From: Helichrysum umbraculigerum
Taxonomy: Eukaryota > Streptophyta > Magnoliopsida > Asterales > Asteraceae
Length of the DNA stretch: 64,000 nt
Assembly: GCA_949592205.1 (NCBI GenBank)
Contig: CATIUR010000003.1
Location: 74,118,501-74,182,500, forward strand
Direction: 5' to 3'
Numbering within the stretch: the first letter of the stretch is position 1; each line of letters begins with the position of its first letter. The position numbers were made by a program, and so were the translations under genes. This document shows, piece after piece, positions 12,721 through 25,186 of this stretch. Under the pieces are notes generated by a model that made no database searches, was not told the DNA's origin, and saw nothing but the letters and a program-made list of their open reading frames with translations.

Positions 12721-14523
12721 CTAATTGGTGTGGAACGCTGTCTTGTCTTCATCAGGTTCAGCCATTTGAATTTGGTGATAGCCCTTGTAAGCATCCAAGA
12801 AAAATTTTAGTCTATAACTTGCTAAGGACTCTACTTTCCAGTCAATCTCAGGCAGCGGATAATTGTCTTTTGGGCAGGCTTTGTTTAAGTCTGAGTAATC
12901 AACACACATTCTCCAGGAACTATTAGGCTTATTTACCATGACGGGGTTGGCCACCCATGTCTGGTACTTAACTTCTCTTAGTATCCCCGCGCCTACAAGG
13001 TCTTCTACCTCTTTTTGCAGGAAGGCGCTTCGTTCTGGTGCCATCCCACGCTTCTTTTGTCTGGAAGGAGTCACTCCTGGTCTAACGTTCAGGGAGTGCT
13101 CAGCAATGCTTCGTGGGACCCCTGTCATATCAGATGGCCGAAATGCAAAAACGTCCTGGTTTTCTATTAACAATGCTTTTAGCTGTTGCTTTATCCTGGT
13201 TGGGAGCTTCTTGCCAATACATACCGTCTGGTCTGGGTGTTCCTGATTTATCACAATCGCCTCCTGTTCGTTGTCGGGTTGAGGTATACTTCCTGATTCG
13301 GGTGTATGGTTCACTTGAGAACATTCAATCTGTAGCAGCCTGTCCGCATGAACAGTTGCCACTCCTTCTGGCGTTGGGAAACGTACCATACTATGGACTG
13401 TTGAGGTGATTGCTCTAAACTGGAGCATGGCTGTTCTTCCCAGTATAACATTGTACTTAGAGGGAGAGCGAACAATTACAAAATCGAGCATGGTTGTTCT
13501 GTACCGTGGGTAAGCTCCCAATGTAACTTCAAGCTTAATCTTCCCTATCGGCCAATTTGTCTCTCCTGAAAAACCTACTAGAGGTTGCAGGAACTCTTCC
13601 CTGCGACTTTTGATATGCTCTGGTAATTGTTCGAAGCAATGCTCATACATGATCTCCGTATAACTACCACTGTCTAGATAAATTCTGCTGACTTGGAAGT
13701 TGGCTATTCTTGCCGTAACAACCAGTGGTTCCGCTGAGGGGTTTACATGATGTATGGCTGGAAATGCTATCTCTTGCAACTCCCATAATTCCACCTGTTC
13801 TATTTTTCGTTTCTGTCTTGGGGCTAGGGGGCTGATCATGAGTATTACCGCATCAGGCTTGGGTAATTCAGCTGTAGCTTTACCTTTTTTGGCTTCTCCC
13901 TGTTGGAATTCCCTGGCACCCTGGGCTAAGTGTTCCAACTTGCCATCTTTGATTGCTTTGTAGATTTGAGCCTTGAGCTCTCTGCATTCGTTAGTGTCAT
14001 GACCTGGTTCTTTGTGGTACTTGCAATACTTGTCATTTTGTTTTGTCTTAGAGTTCATGGGATTTGGCTTTTTGAACCCCTTGGCCACAGGCTCCGTTGC
14101 CAGTATTTCGTGCGGAGTTTTTGACAGGGAGGCAATAAGCGTATCTTTTTCCGCATGCCTATTATAAGGCTGGAATCTATTTCCCTTTCCAAATTTTCCT
14201 CCCTGTAGTCCCTTACCCTTCCCCTGATAAGGTTGGGACCTATGATCATTTTTCGAGTTGTTGGCGGCCTGCTTGATCCTCTGATTAAGCTTGCGTTTTT
14301 CCATCGCCCTGGCATAGTTCCTGGTTTGAGATACTTGTATAGCAAAAGTTGATGGTGTATCACCGATGAATTTGTCTACTAGTGCCTGAAATCTGCTTTC
14401 ATCCAAACATGATATAAAACCTGATACCTGCTGACTTTCTGGCAGTCCTGGTATTTTCAGGCATTCATCAGTGTATCTATCTACTAAATCTTCCAATGAC
14501 TCATGAGGGTGTTGTTTTATCAT
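12721..14523 (-). pseudogene. Tat gag C-terminus, protease and RT N-terminus, ends at a premature TAG
   Basis: In order this stretch encodes the end of gag with a zinc-knuckle-like segment (CKYHKEPGHDTNEC), the aspartic protease (LDSGSYTEIMY, then VILGRTAML) and the RT fingers (VANPVMVNKP, WRMCVDYSDLNKACPKD, YPLPEID). It stops at TAG 12721-12723, exactly where RT should read through to the YVDD palm. The same frame resumes on the other side, so the TAG is one substitution, most simply CAG to TAG. The ATG at 14523 is internal and not a true start. Confidence 0.9.
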
Positions 14524-15602
14524 GTGCGCCTCTACATGCGATCTTACATGCTTCTTCTTCTGGTGGAAATGGCTTACAAACTTTCGCCTTATATCATCGA
14601 AACAAGTGATGCTTCTTTCTGGTAGATCTCAAAACCTAGACTTAGCATACGATCTCAGGACTGATGGGAACATTTGACAGGCTACCACATCCTCCCAGTG
14701 CTGAGTTTTAATCACATGATGGAATGACTGTATGAAGTCTTCAGGGTCTGTAGTTCCATCATAGATTTCAAGATTAGCAGGTACTGTAACTCCCAGGGGG
14801 AGTGGAACGTTGGCGATAGCCGGGTGAAATTGTGTATTTGAGTCAAGGATTACGTTTTGCGGTTGCGGTGTTTTTCCCTGCATTACTGCCAGGAGGTTTG
14901 CTAGCATTAGTGGCAATTGTGGTGGAGGGGGTGGTGTTACTGCTGGTTGCATTAGTTATGCCAGGAGTTGACCCAAAGCATTTGCGGTCTCCTGCACAGA
15001 TGACCCCGATGTGTTTTGGGCAGGTGCTTGCTGAAATGATGTATTCTGAAATGGCACCTGTTGAGGTGGCGCCTGCTGATATGAAGCTTGCTGGGAGCTA
15101 TGTATAGATGGTTGTGGAAATGGTGCCTGTTGGTATGGTACCTGCTGGAATGGCACCTGCTGAAATGATACTTGTGGGAATGGTATTTGCTGAAATGGCA
15201 CCTGCTGGAACGACGCCTGCTGAAAGGGTACTTGCTGGAATGGTACCTGCTGGAATGATGGTGGAATGTTTTGCTGTGGAAACTGTTGGAAATTTTGCAC
15301 CAGTGGCTGTTGGAATGTCTGTTGAGGATGTTGTTGACCAACACTTTATTGAGCCTGTGTGAACGGCTGAGAACCCAGGCCGTGTAAGGGTTGTTGCCCA
15401 CCTCCTGGTGTTGGTCCCTAAGATTGCGATGTCTGCCCCCTGGAGTAGTGTAATCCAGATGGCGGCGTGCTTCTTCCAGCACCTGTCGCCGATTCCATGC
15501 AGCCATCTCTCCAGCAGTTGGCAATGGCACTTGTGTGTTTTGAGCCGTGAACTGCATCATGTTTTCCCCGGCCGTTGGAGTCGGACCGGTGTTGGGTGTC
15601 AT
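14524..15602 (-). pseudogene. Tat gag N-terminal region, frameshifted and with stops
   Basis: The first ATG is at 15602, about 100 bp inside the 5' LTR, and opens a frame that is good up to about 15415. The protein then continues in a different frame through a Gln/Pro-rich segment, with TAA at 14956-14958 and TGA at 14629-14631, before joining the frame used at 14523. The conserved gag part includes LEIYDGTTDPEDFIQSF and, after the TGA, a RKFVSHF-type segment. The stops fit CAA-to-TAA and TGG-to-TGA changes. With one frameshift and at least three stops upstream of pol, no full polyprotein can be made from this copy. Confidence 0.8.
15050..15275 (-). repeat. 15-bp tandem repeat encoding a VPFQQ pentapeptide in gag
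   Basis: Degenerate 15-bp units (plus strand like ggtacctgctggaat) repeat more than ten times and translate on the minus strand to variants of V-P-F-Q-Q. It is an in-frame coding minisatellite that makes a Gln-rich low-complexity segment near the gag N-terminus. Confidence 0.8.
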
Positions 15603-15699
15603 GATATATGAGTTACTGAGTCTGAGTTAGAAAATCAGTTAGAAATAATTTGCTAGCTCAATAAAAGAGTTAGGGTTTCAACAAATGGATGGCGCCATT

Positions 15700-16397
15700 T
15701 GATCAAGCATAATTTTATATCTGAGTGCGAGATGGATTGGGCCGACTCGTTACTCTCCGCGACTTGCGTAAGGACCCGTTACAGTGTATAGGACAACAGT
15801 AAGGGTGGTATGAATCGGTGACAGGAGATAAACAGTAATCTCCTAATGATGATAAATGTAGGTGATGAATAGTGATGAAGGTGTATTGTGTGGTGTTGGG
15901 CATGAATAATGCCCAAGTGTTCATATTTATAGTACCCCTCATTCACCTTGATCAGCAAGTTTGGACACGTGTCGTGATCCCATGGTACTTGATCGTACGA
16001 CTGGCCGGTGATCTCGATGATACTATTCATCGTACGGTGTACTCATGATCGTGAGGGTACCAATCGTACGGCTGACACATGATCTTGGCTATACTGTTCA
16101 TCGTACGGTAGACTCATGATCGTGGTAGTTTTAATCGTACGGCTACGATTGACACAGCCTGGGTGTGGGGTCCCTGTGATGACGTGGACCAATGATATTC
16201 AAGGAAGGAAACCCTTGTCGGCTCCTGGGGAGACCACCACTAACGTAGGTGGAATCCGTTATAAGGTTGTCCCCTGCCAGGGAACATAAACCCTATTTTG
16301 ATGGGCTTGCATCCTTTGTTGGGCTTTAGATTTATGGGCCTTCCTGTGAGTTATACAGGGCTGTCAATAGTTTGTTGCCTGCTATGGAGGTCCCCTG
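15700..16397 (-). repeat. 5' LTR of the Tat element, with TATA box
   Basis: Collinear with 5622-6319 over 698 bp. The minus-strand TATA box CTATAAATAT lies at 15923-15932, so the transcript would start near 15900 and run leftwards into gag. The same internal duplication of about 85 bp is present. The far end reads cccctg where the other LTR reads ccccca, so the canonical terminal dinucleotide has mutated in one copy or the boundary is a few bases off. Confidence 0.85.
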
Positions 16398-17318
16398 TAA
16401 TGTAGCCTCTCCTGTCGAAGCTTGTCGCCTGGACATGCTTGTCAGTTGGGCCGTCCTACGCGTAGTTTTTGCCTGTTTATTTTATGAGGCCCATTCAGGA
16501 TGGTACACGATTAAACATCGTAAGATCTTACAATCCTACGAACAAGACCTTAATCTTGAAAACATTGGTCAGAAGCATTATTATCTGATTACCTGCTATA
16601 AACTATAACAATGATTAAACGTTCTCGAAACATGTCACTATTGTGACTACATTTATTTATTTGTAGGAACTTCGTGAAGATTATCATAAAGCCAAATCAA
16701 AATTGGCATCGATCCTATGATTTACAAAGTTTCAATAGCCTGATGGTAATACTAAAATCGAACTTTTATATGTAAATAACTTCACGATCGATTTTAAAAT
16801 AATCACCGAATTTGAGTTATATATGTTAGAAAACGCTGCCACCACTTTTCTACTTCATCATCATTGTGTCAAAAATGATGGCACCATGCAAGTTCGATAT
16901 AACAAGAAAAAAAGTTTTGTAGTCTAAAATCGAAACATGAGAGCAAAGTGTCTTTTTTATCACGAGCTCGAGTTCTTGTGAATTTATAATGCATATAGGA
17001 TTCGTCATATATAACTTTCGATTGTATGATATAAGCATGAACAAATACGTTCTTAATTAACTTAAGTACGTACAACTGTACAAGTATATATTATAGAGTT
17101 TACGCATATAAATGTCGAATATAATTAGAAACATGAAAATGTAATCGGTTATCTAAATGCTTTTTGGATGGAATTGAAGGTACAGTAAACAGGGGAGAAA
17201 AAAGAGATGAACATGTACGTTAGAAAAAAGTGAAAACAAAACGCAAAAGATTCCGGTCTTGACGTTGACCATTCAATGGAATCTTCCAATATTGTTGCAT
17301 ACAAAAATATTTGGAGAA
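16398..17318. other. intergenic spacer
   Basis: AT-rich sequence between the Tat element and the small MITE. Short ORFs here have no recognisable content. Confidence 0.45.
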
Positions 17319-17327
17319 TATTCGGAG

Positions 17328-17468
17328 GGGTTTAGCGCGTGGAAATGTATCAAACTATAGTCTGACATTCATGTTCTGTAGCGAAGCCATTTCGTCATGC
17401 TAAAACACCACCATGCATGCTGCCCAAACTCACCTCCATAGTTTGATACATTTTCACGCACTAAACCC
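17328..17468. mobile_element. 141-bp MULE-type MITE
   Basis: Terminal inverted repeats of about 33 bp: GGGTTTAGCGCGTGGAAATG at the left, matched at the right end in reverse complement with a few mismatches, continuing through tatcaaactat. It is flanked by near-identical 9-bp direct repeats, tattcggag (17319-17327) and tatttggag (17469-17477), the TSD length of Mutator-like elements. It has no coding capacity. The phrase tgtatcaaact also occurs inside the larger MULE at 41949-43381. Confidence 0.8.
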
Positions 17469-17815
17469 TATTTGGAGTGGTGTGAGTTACACTATGTCCC
17501 GATGAGAAAGCCATCCGAAATGTCATTTTGGTGTGGGTGAGCATCATCCGACGACATTCTCGACGAAAGATTTTGTTGGGAACGTTTTAACACCGTATGC
17601 TCTATGGATTGCTACCGAGTATATTATTTTGAAGAGAAGAAAAAAAGGTGAAAAAAAAGAAAATAATAATTTGCATTTTGAAGATTTTCTACCGGAAAGA
17701 AGAGAACATAAATGGTGAGATAATAATTATTATTTTTTTGAAAATTTCATATATATCAAAAAATTTTATATTACATATATATATGTATATCAAACTAAAC
17801 TTCATAATCACACAC

Positions 17816-17820
<5 letters not shown>

Positions 17821-17889
<69 letters not shown>
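17821..17889. repeat. (TA)n microsatellite
   Basis: About 35 uninterrupted TA units, followed by a non-coding segment containing tggtgaaaacaatgagataaaaaaacc. A similar phrase resumes after the solo LTR at 21333, so the LTR inserted into this small repeat. Confidence 0.9.
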
Positions 17890-17891
<2 letters not shown>

Positions 17892-18524
17892 ATGTGTTCT
17901 GGTGAAAACAATGAGATAAAAAAACCCCGGTGAAAACAGATCTCAGCCCTTAATCTAATCTACCTTATATATATATGTAAAAGGGGTGGATGTTGTACCC
18001 CCAAATTCGATAATTATAGTTTATCAGATGATTGCGGAAGCATTAGATCGAGTGGGGGCGCCGACGAAAACGTTGGACAAACATGCATATCAGAGCTTAT
18101 GATTACAACAGAACATATATATTAAGATGCCAAGAGTAATAGTTACAAAGTTTTACGATTCATCGAATCGTACAAGTGTAAAAGTAGTTAAGTTGTACAA
18201 AAGTAGATTTCGTAAATATGACTAAATCAGTTTAGTTATATAAAAGAAATCCATCTGTTTCAAAAATGGCATCCTAAACGCTTCGCGGGTCGCCTAGAGT
18301 CCCATATGTGCAGGCGGTTCTTACGTGCAGCTAGTTCCCTGAAAAACATAGTAAAAGTCAACAACGAGGTTGGGTGAATTCACAGGTTTTATATTTGCAA
18401 GTAGAGTTTGATAAACCACAGTTGTTTATAAAATGTATTGCCATAACAGTAGGGTAGTAAGTTGTATAATGTTGTCCAATATAAGTTGAAATAGGATGTC
18501 ACCCAAAATGTAAGTTTAAAATAT

Positions 18525-18800
18525 GTTGCTGGTCGTTCTCCAACGGTTTTCAAAATAGTGCAGGTCGTTCTCCGGTAAGTTACCAAATTGTACCGGTCGT
18601 TCTCCGGTAAGATACACAATTTTGCACCGGTCGTTCTCCGGTGAGTTACACAGTTAGTACCGGTCGTTCTCCGGTAAGATACCAAGTTAGTGTCGATCGT
18701 TCTCCGACAAGTTACACAATAAGTACCGGTCGTTCTCCGGTAAGATACACAGCTGGTCGTTCTTCAGCTAGATACAAATAGTACCGGTCGTTCTCCGGTA
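18525..18800. repeat. nine-copy hairpin array with covarying stems
   Basis: The heptamer TCGTTCT occurs nine times about 28-35 bp apart (one copy has the variant context ggtcgttcttc), each flanked by 6-bp arms that pair. The common form is TACCGG-TCGTTCT-CCGGTA. Variants keep pairing: CACCGG...CCGGTG (18625-18643), TGTCGA...CCGACA (18691-18709) and AGCTGG...TCAGCT (18751-18769). The two leftmost copies pair imperfectly. The array lies in the 3' third of the LTR (sense strand minus), where R or U5 would be expected. Confidence 0.85.
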
Positions 18801-19459
18801 AGATACCAAAATAGTTTTTAGTATGAAATTGTTATTTCGTAAAGCAATAGTTGTAATAGTATGAACACAGTCATAATCAGTTTGTATAAAAGCCTATCAG
18901 CATTTTATAAATAGTTGGTACGTAAAGTATGAAACCCTTTTCATAATATAGTTCAAAGTACTCTAGCTACCAATTAAAACATGATCACAATCATTAATAA
19001 TCGATAGTTGGGAGCAATCAATCATGTAGCAAGTGGGAAATCAAGTAAATTATGGAAATCAGTAAAAGCAGTTGTCTATGTTTTTCACCCCAAGTTGAAA
19101 GCAGTAAAACAGTAGAAAGTGGGGCTGTGAACTCAGCTGGTGAGCTAAAAGTGTGCGAGTGCTAGCAAAGCCTAAACCCAAAAGTACTCCTAGTCCGATA
19201 ATCTCCTAACGCCCTAAACGTATGAGATTATAAGTATAAGTATGTGGATGTCTTAGTTGACCATCCATGCTAGCGTTCACGCAACCAGATATGTCCAAAC
19301 GGTTTAGTTGTTTGTTCGTGTTTTAAAATTGTATACGACACGTTGGTGAGTTTTCGTAATAATAATTTTAAAGTATTATTATTAAGTGTTTAATTATTTT
19401 GTATACTTATAAAAGTGTATGCGAGAGTATAAATAAGTTTACGTTTATGTTTCCGAAAG

Positions 19460-19560
<101 letters not shown>

Positions 19561-21339
19561 GTCCGAAAGTACGCGTATTTATATATCCAAAAGTATATGT
19601 CCGAATGTATTAGTGTCCGAATGTATTGGTGTACGTGTGTCCGAAAGTATATATATGTATCCGAATGTATAAATATTTTTTAGTCCGAAAGTCGGGGTCC
19701 GAAAGTGCAAATATTCAAAGTTTTGGGTCAAAAACACTATTTATCCGAATTTAGCACTAAAATCCGAAAGTTAAACCTTCAATCCGAAAGTCAAAGTTCG
19801 GAGTAAAAGTTAGACTGATTTTTGGGAATTATTTTGACTAAGCAAACATTATTGAAATGTTCCGAAATTTTTACACAATGTTCCCACATATCTTAAGTAC
19901 TTCCTGTATTTTTTTCATGACTTTTAGAGGTCGTTTGATATTTTTAAAAACCTCGAGAAGTATAGTCCGAATTTAAAAATGTTTCTATGGTTTGAATTTT
20001 CTGGAAGAATCCGTGTATTTTCAGTCGAGGCTATAGAAGAACATTTTAAAGATAACAAAATTTTGTGAGATTTTGGCACTGGTCTCATACGTTTTAGTGG
20101 TATAGAACTCAAGTTATGGCTCCGAGAAGGAGGTGCAATTTTCTGTCTCTAGAGAACAGAAAGTATATGTCGCCGGATAAAATTATTCTCGGGTACTAAA
20201 CGGACACGAATCATTACGAAACAGATTTTGTTAGAAAGGTTCTTCTTTTATTTCATTTTAGACTTAAGAAACGTTCATTTTTGTTAAGAAATGAATTTTA
20301 TAAAATTTGTGGAAGTAGGTGTATATTCTGGACAGAAAACTGTCACCACATATATATGTATAAAAACGAGTTTTGTTACTTATTTTGGACATTTTAGTGT
20401 TGAGTGAGCATGCTAACATGTATATATGTGTTAATCAAGTAAAACTAATGAGGAAAAGAGGCTCACAAAGTAGAAAGATGTCGATCAAAAGCCGAGAATG
20501 AGATGGTGTTGCGTCTAGCTCCGTTTCCTTGTCTTCCTTCGTGTTTTTCTTCAAGATCAAGGTGGTGGATGATGATGGTTTATGGTGGTGGTTCTTTTTA
20601 GAGAGAAAGAGAGAGGGCCGGTTGATAGAGAGATGAGAGGTTTTAGAGAGAGAGTGAGGTGAGTGATGAATGAGGGAAACAAGGGGTGTGGTTTGGTTAA
20701 GTTATTCAACATACAAGATCCACAAAATGTGGATCTTGTTCTCAAGGTTTGAAAACCGGTTTACATGGGGCCCACAATGTGGTGATTGTCTCAAATTTTG
20801 TTCCTCAAATTTGCGCTCCGTGCGATGTTCGTTTCCCCGGTCGTTTAAACGTTATTCGGAAGTTATACGTTATATATATACTTTTTCATTATCGGTTCAA
20901 AACTCGATGTTTTTAATGGAAGTATTTAGTCAAAATACTTTGTTTGAAGTTATAAAAATATAACTTATGATTGTTTTGGTTGTCAGGCACGAATTGCGCG
21001 TTTATGTCGCGTACGGTTTGTTTTATATGATACGAAATACTTGTTAAATATTATCGACATAATATTTAGTAAATAATAATGTTATTAAATAATGTCATAT
21101 TATTTAATAAATTTCGTTCACCAACGGTCGTATATTTTTGTCGGGTTTGTTCCGAATGTTTTGTACGTAATTACAATTAATTACGAAATAAGTAATACTA
21201 CGCGTATTAACTAGTTGGGCTTTGCTAGACTTATCTCTCAAAATTGTTGTGAATTCACTTAAGTAGGGAATTAGCCTAATAATGCAAATGTTTAGTCTAC
21301 GTAATTGCGTTTAAATTGACGGGGTGTCACAGTGGAGAT

Positions 21340-22130
21340 AAAAAAAACGGCGAAAACACTTTTTGCTTCACAAATTTTTTAAGTTGTGAACTTTTTTTTT
21401 TTGCTTCAAATATGTTTTTAATTGTGAACCCTTATATTTTTTTTGTATCACATAAATTTTCATCATGAACCTTAATTTTTTTTTTTTTTTGCTTCACACA
21501 GTTTTTAACTTTTTTAATTGTGAACTTTATATATTCACATAATTTTTTTTACTTTTCTAATTCTGAACCTTAATTTTTTTTGGGTTCACGGAAATTTTTT
21601 AACTTTTTCAACTGTAAACCTTAATTTTTTTTGAGTTCACGAAAAGTTTTTACTTTTTCAATTGTGAACATTTTTTTATTCAACTATGAACCTTAATTTT
21701 TTTTTTGTTCACGAAAATTTTTTAACCTTTTCAATTATGAACTTTTTTTTTTTGAGTTCACAGAATGTTTTTAACCTTTTCAATTGTGAACTTTTTTTTT
21801 AACTGTGAACCTTAATTTTGTTTTGGGGTTCACGGAAAGTTTTTAACTTTTTCAATTGTGAACTTTTTTTTTTCAACTGTGAACCTTAATTTTTTTTGGT
21901 TCACGTAAAGTTTTTAACCTTTTCAATTGTGAATCTTTTTTTCAACTGTGAACCTTAATTTTTTTTTTGGGTTCACGTAAAGTTATTAATTTTTTCAATT
22001 GTGAAAATTTTTTTTTCAACTGTGAACCTTAATTTTTTTTGGGTTCACCGAAAGTTTTTAACGTTTTCGATTGTGAACCCTATTTTTTTTTTTTTTTTGG
22101 GTTCACAAATTTTTTTTTCGTACTGTTCAA
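21340..22130. repeat. T-rich degenerate tandem repeat
   Basis: About eight imperfect units of roughly 65-75 bp, each containing variants of gttcacggaaagtttttaac, ttttcaattgtgaac and aactgtgaaccttaatttttttt. It is non-coding. The strong strand asymmetry (long T runs on the plus strand) and paired gtgaac/gttcac words distinguish it from simple low complexity. Confidence 0.8.
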
Positions 22131-22650
22131 ATATATACCACACAGTTTAGGTGGATTTATCAAAATTTATGGTGATCCTTTACTAAAACCATTTGACACA
22201 TCTATATGATTGAATAGGAGCTTATAGCAAATGATTGTTTCATAATGATGGTTTCCTTGAGACTTTAAGGTTGCATTTTGTTACGCTGAACTCTATAAAA
22301 TAGGTTGGAATTGCCTTCTCAATTCTAATCCGTAAAACCGTTTGGTTAAAGACTGAATTAAATTAACATGTTAAGGAATTCACATTATTTGAAATTCTAA
22401 TTTCGTTGATGAATTTCAATTCATCTAAAAATACTATATGAATCAAACATAACGTAAAAATTCAAACTCACATATAATATAAGTGACTAACTATTTCCAT
22501 ATGAGTTGTGAGCTTCTATATAGTTGGTGTCTCTAAGTTTGGAGTTGAAATTATTGAGCTAGTCTATTCCTTTTGATGTACGTTAAGATGTTACAATATA
22601 TATGTACGGTTGTAAGAGCATAAATCTGAAATATTAATTATGAGGATATA

Positions 22651-22683
22651 TACATATACATATATATACATACATATATATAT

Positions 22684-22766
<83 letters not shown>
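22651..22766. repeat. compound (TA)n/(CA)n microsatellite
   Basis: Degenerate TA, then about 17 CA units, then pure TA up to the start of the adjacent MITE. Confidence 0.9.
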
Positions 22767-22769
<3 letters not shown>

Positions 22770-23332
22770 GTGGGTTAAAATGAGAAGACTAATTTTCGTT
22801 AGAACGTGAGAAACACTTCAAAATTGTTTTTTAACTATTCGAAACACATTTTCCTATAAAACTTTTTCAACGATTACTATTAAAATAACTTTTTGAAGCT
22901 ATGATATAAATATAAATAAAAAATATTAACTTTTTTTTCGAACTTATTTTACAGTCGTTACTGTTGTGATTATTTAAGATAATCACAAAATATAACATGA
23001 TAATCACATGTGATTATTCTTTAATATAATGTGATTATCATGTGTTCGAGATAATCATAAAATAAGGCATGATAATCACATATTATTCATATGATTATCA
23101 AGTTATAAAATGTGATTATTATGAATAAAATCTTTTTAAAAAATAATTAAAAAAATAATAAAACGTCAAAAAAAAATTTATTTGAAAAATAACTTCTAAA
23201 AGTTTTTTTTTTTTTTTAAAAGCTACGAAGAAAATTTTGTAAAAAAACATATTTTGGATAGTTAACAAGTAATTTTAAAGTGTTTCTCACGTTCTTACGA
23301 AAATTAGCCTTCTCATTTGAACCTGAGACTAT
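22767..23332. mobile_element. MITE of about 565 bp lying between (TA)n arrays
   Basis: Long inverted repeats: the left end carries tgagaagactaattttcgtt and aacgtgagaaacact, and the right end carries their inverse (agtgtttctcacgttcttac...ttctcat) with a few mismatches. The middle is AT-rich with small palindromes around taatcacatgtgatta. No coding sequence. TA repeats on both sides hide any TSD. Confidence 0.75.
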
Positions 23333-23334
23333 AG

Positions 23335-23366
23335 ATACATATACATACATACATATATATATATAT

Positions 23367-23430
<64 letters not shown>

Positions 23431-23438
23431 GTATATAC

Positions 23439-23472
<34 letters not shown>

Positions 23473-23522
23473 GTATATACATATATATATATATAAGTAT
23501 ATATATATATATATGTATATAC

Positions 23523-23556
<34 letters not shown>

Positions 23557-23564
23557 GTATATAC

Positions 23565-23660
<96 letters not shown>

Positions 23661-23668
23661 GTATATAC

Positions 23669-23736
<68 letters not shown>

Positions 23737-23744
23737 GTATATAC

Positions 23745-23778
<34 letters not shown>

Positions 23779-23873
23779 GTATATACATATATATATATAT
23801 ATACTTATATATATATATATGTATATATATATTTATATATGTATGTATATATGTATATATATATTTATATATG

Positions 23874-23963
<90 letters not shown>

Positions 23964-23977
23964 AATATATATATATA
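23335..23977. repeat. long imperfect (TA)n array
   Basis: More than 600 bp of TA interrupted regularly by single ta-to-gt/ca variants (atgtatatacat words), which makes it a higher-order repeat of about 40 bp. The Ile-Tyr ORFs it opens in several frames on both strands are artefacts. Confidence 0.9.
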
Positions 23978-24280
23978 CAGTAGCAGGATCAAAAAACAAG
24001 AAAATTTAGGGAGAGAAGAGGGAGAAAGATTTTTTATTACTATGATACAATATTTTATTGTTAAGATTCAATTTTTTATTTTTATAATTCTACATTTTAT
24101 TGCTTTGGTTCAATAGTTTATTAATAAAATTTAGTCTTTTGTTGCTATGATTTAAAAGTTATAGTAATAAAATTTTGAATCGTAAAATAAAAATATTGAA
24201 TCTTAGAATAAATATACTGAATCATAGTAACAAAAAATCCTTCTCCCTCTTCTCTCCCTAAAAAACCTTCTCCCTAGATC

Positions 24281-24285
<5 letters not shown>
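23978..24285. mobile_element. MITE of about 308 bp between (TA)n arrays
   Basis: Inverted ends: tttagggagagaagagggag followed by aaagattttttattactatgat at the left, and the inverse (atcatagtaacaaaaaatcc, then ttctccctcttctctcccta) at the right. (TA)n lies directly on both sides. It is a separate family from the neighbouring 22767-23332 MITE. Confidence 0.75.
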
Positions 24286-24312
<27 letters not shown>

Positions 24313-24313
<1 letters not shown>

Positions 24314-25186
24314 ACCGATACTCTGACAAGCCTCATGATCAATACAAATACATAGAAAGTTATTCTAGCCCACATATACATTTCTTTCTAGCTTCCTGTG
24401 TTTTAGGCTTAAGCATTCACTTTTTCTTGCATCTCTCTCCCTATTTTTTTGCTTATTATTTGCCTTTTTCTTGGAACAATATATGAATTAAAAGACAACA
24501 CATTTGATTTTTTCTCATTTCAATTCTTTGATCATATATATGGCCTAATTGCATCATCTAGATCTCTATCTTAATTTGTCCAACAAAACTCATCTTCTTG
24601 ATTATTTGTTACACATATGCTTCTATTTTGTAGACTGGGTTCATTTCCTGATTAATTTAGAGGTAAACTTCTATATGGATGTATAATCGTGCATAAAGAC
24701 TAGGTGCACGTACGTATATGCCTGGCTCCCTGTATGCCATTTGCATAGCCCATCGATCCATCCATGGTCTTTATGAATGGCGTATGCGGAGCCATGCATA
24801 TTTCTCATTTTGTACGTACATTATTCTCTTTTCTGCTAGATCACATCTCTCCTTTTATACACACTTATCATCAATAAAATTATTTGAATAAATTCTCAAC
24901 TTGATGAGTTTTTAATATAAGTATCTAGATACAAGTAAGCGTATGGTAACTAATTTTCGGTCTTCAAGGAAATCCTTTAGCCTCAAGAAAAAATATAGTA
25001 CGTAGTTTATGAAGGGTACGGTTCATGGGAGATGACCCATTTAAAGGAGCAGGAAAAGCAGAGCTGATCGTGACCATCCATTAGCTTTCAACGGTCAAGA
25101 TTACACCAATCAAGAAGGACGCGCTTGCAATTAAGTTTGGTCAAGGGACCAATTTTGTAAAATCCTTTGACACCATCGGTCAATAT
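24313..25186. other. spacer upstream of the host gene
   Basis: No coding sequence recognised. The last part (25180-25330) is CT- and ACA-rich like a plant 5' leader and probably includes the promoter and untranslated leader of the gene at 25377. I cannot fix a TATA box with confidence. Confidence 0.4.

Larger units (their letters stand above)
5622..16397 (-). mobile_element. complete Tat-lineage Ty3/gypsy retrotransposon with an antisense extra gene
   Basis: Two near-identical 698-bp LTRs (5622-6319 and 15700-16397) bound a 10.8-kb element coded on the minus strand. From the right: LTR, gag, protease, reverse transcriptase, RNase H, a second RNase H, integrase, then about 3.7 kb holding a plus-strand gene, then the 3' LTR. 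The duplicated RNase H and the extra ORF between pol and the 3' LTR are hallmarks of the Tat/Ogre group. A hand comparison of the LTRs gives about 20 mismatches in 698 bases (about 97% identity), so insertion was fairly recent. No TSD or clear PBS is recognised: the bases next to the 5' LTR read TGGCGCCATCC on the minus strand, which resembles the tRNA-Asp site only in its first seven bases. Confidence 0.9.

Noticed and set aside
15680..15699. Tat primer binding site
   Set aside because: Only the first seven bases (TGGCGCC) fit a tRNA-Asp site, so I did not list it as a feature.
5617..16402. Target-site duplication for the Tat element
   Set aside because: The flanks aacat and taatg do not match in the same orientation.
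16372..16608. 78-codon ORF after the Tat LTR
   Set aside because: Overlaps the LTR end, has no recognisable content and is likely chance.
23216..24116. Long Ile/Tyr ORFs on both strands
   Set aside because: Produced by (TA)n repeats in every frame; no protein-like composition.
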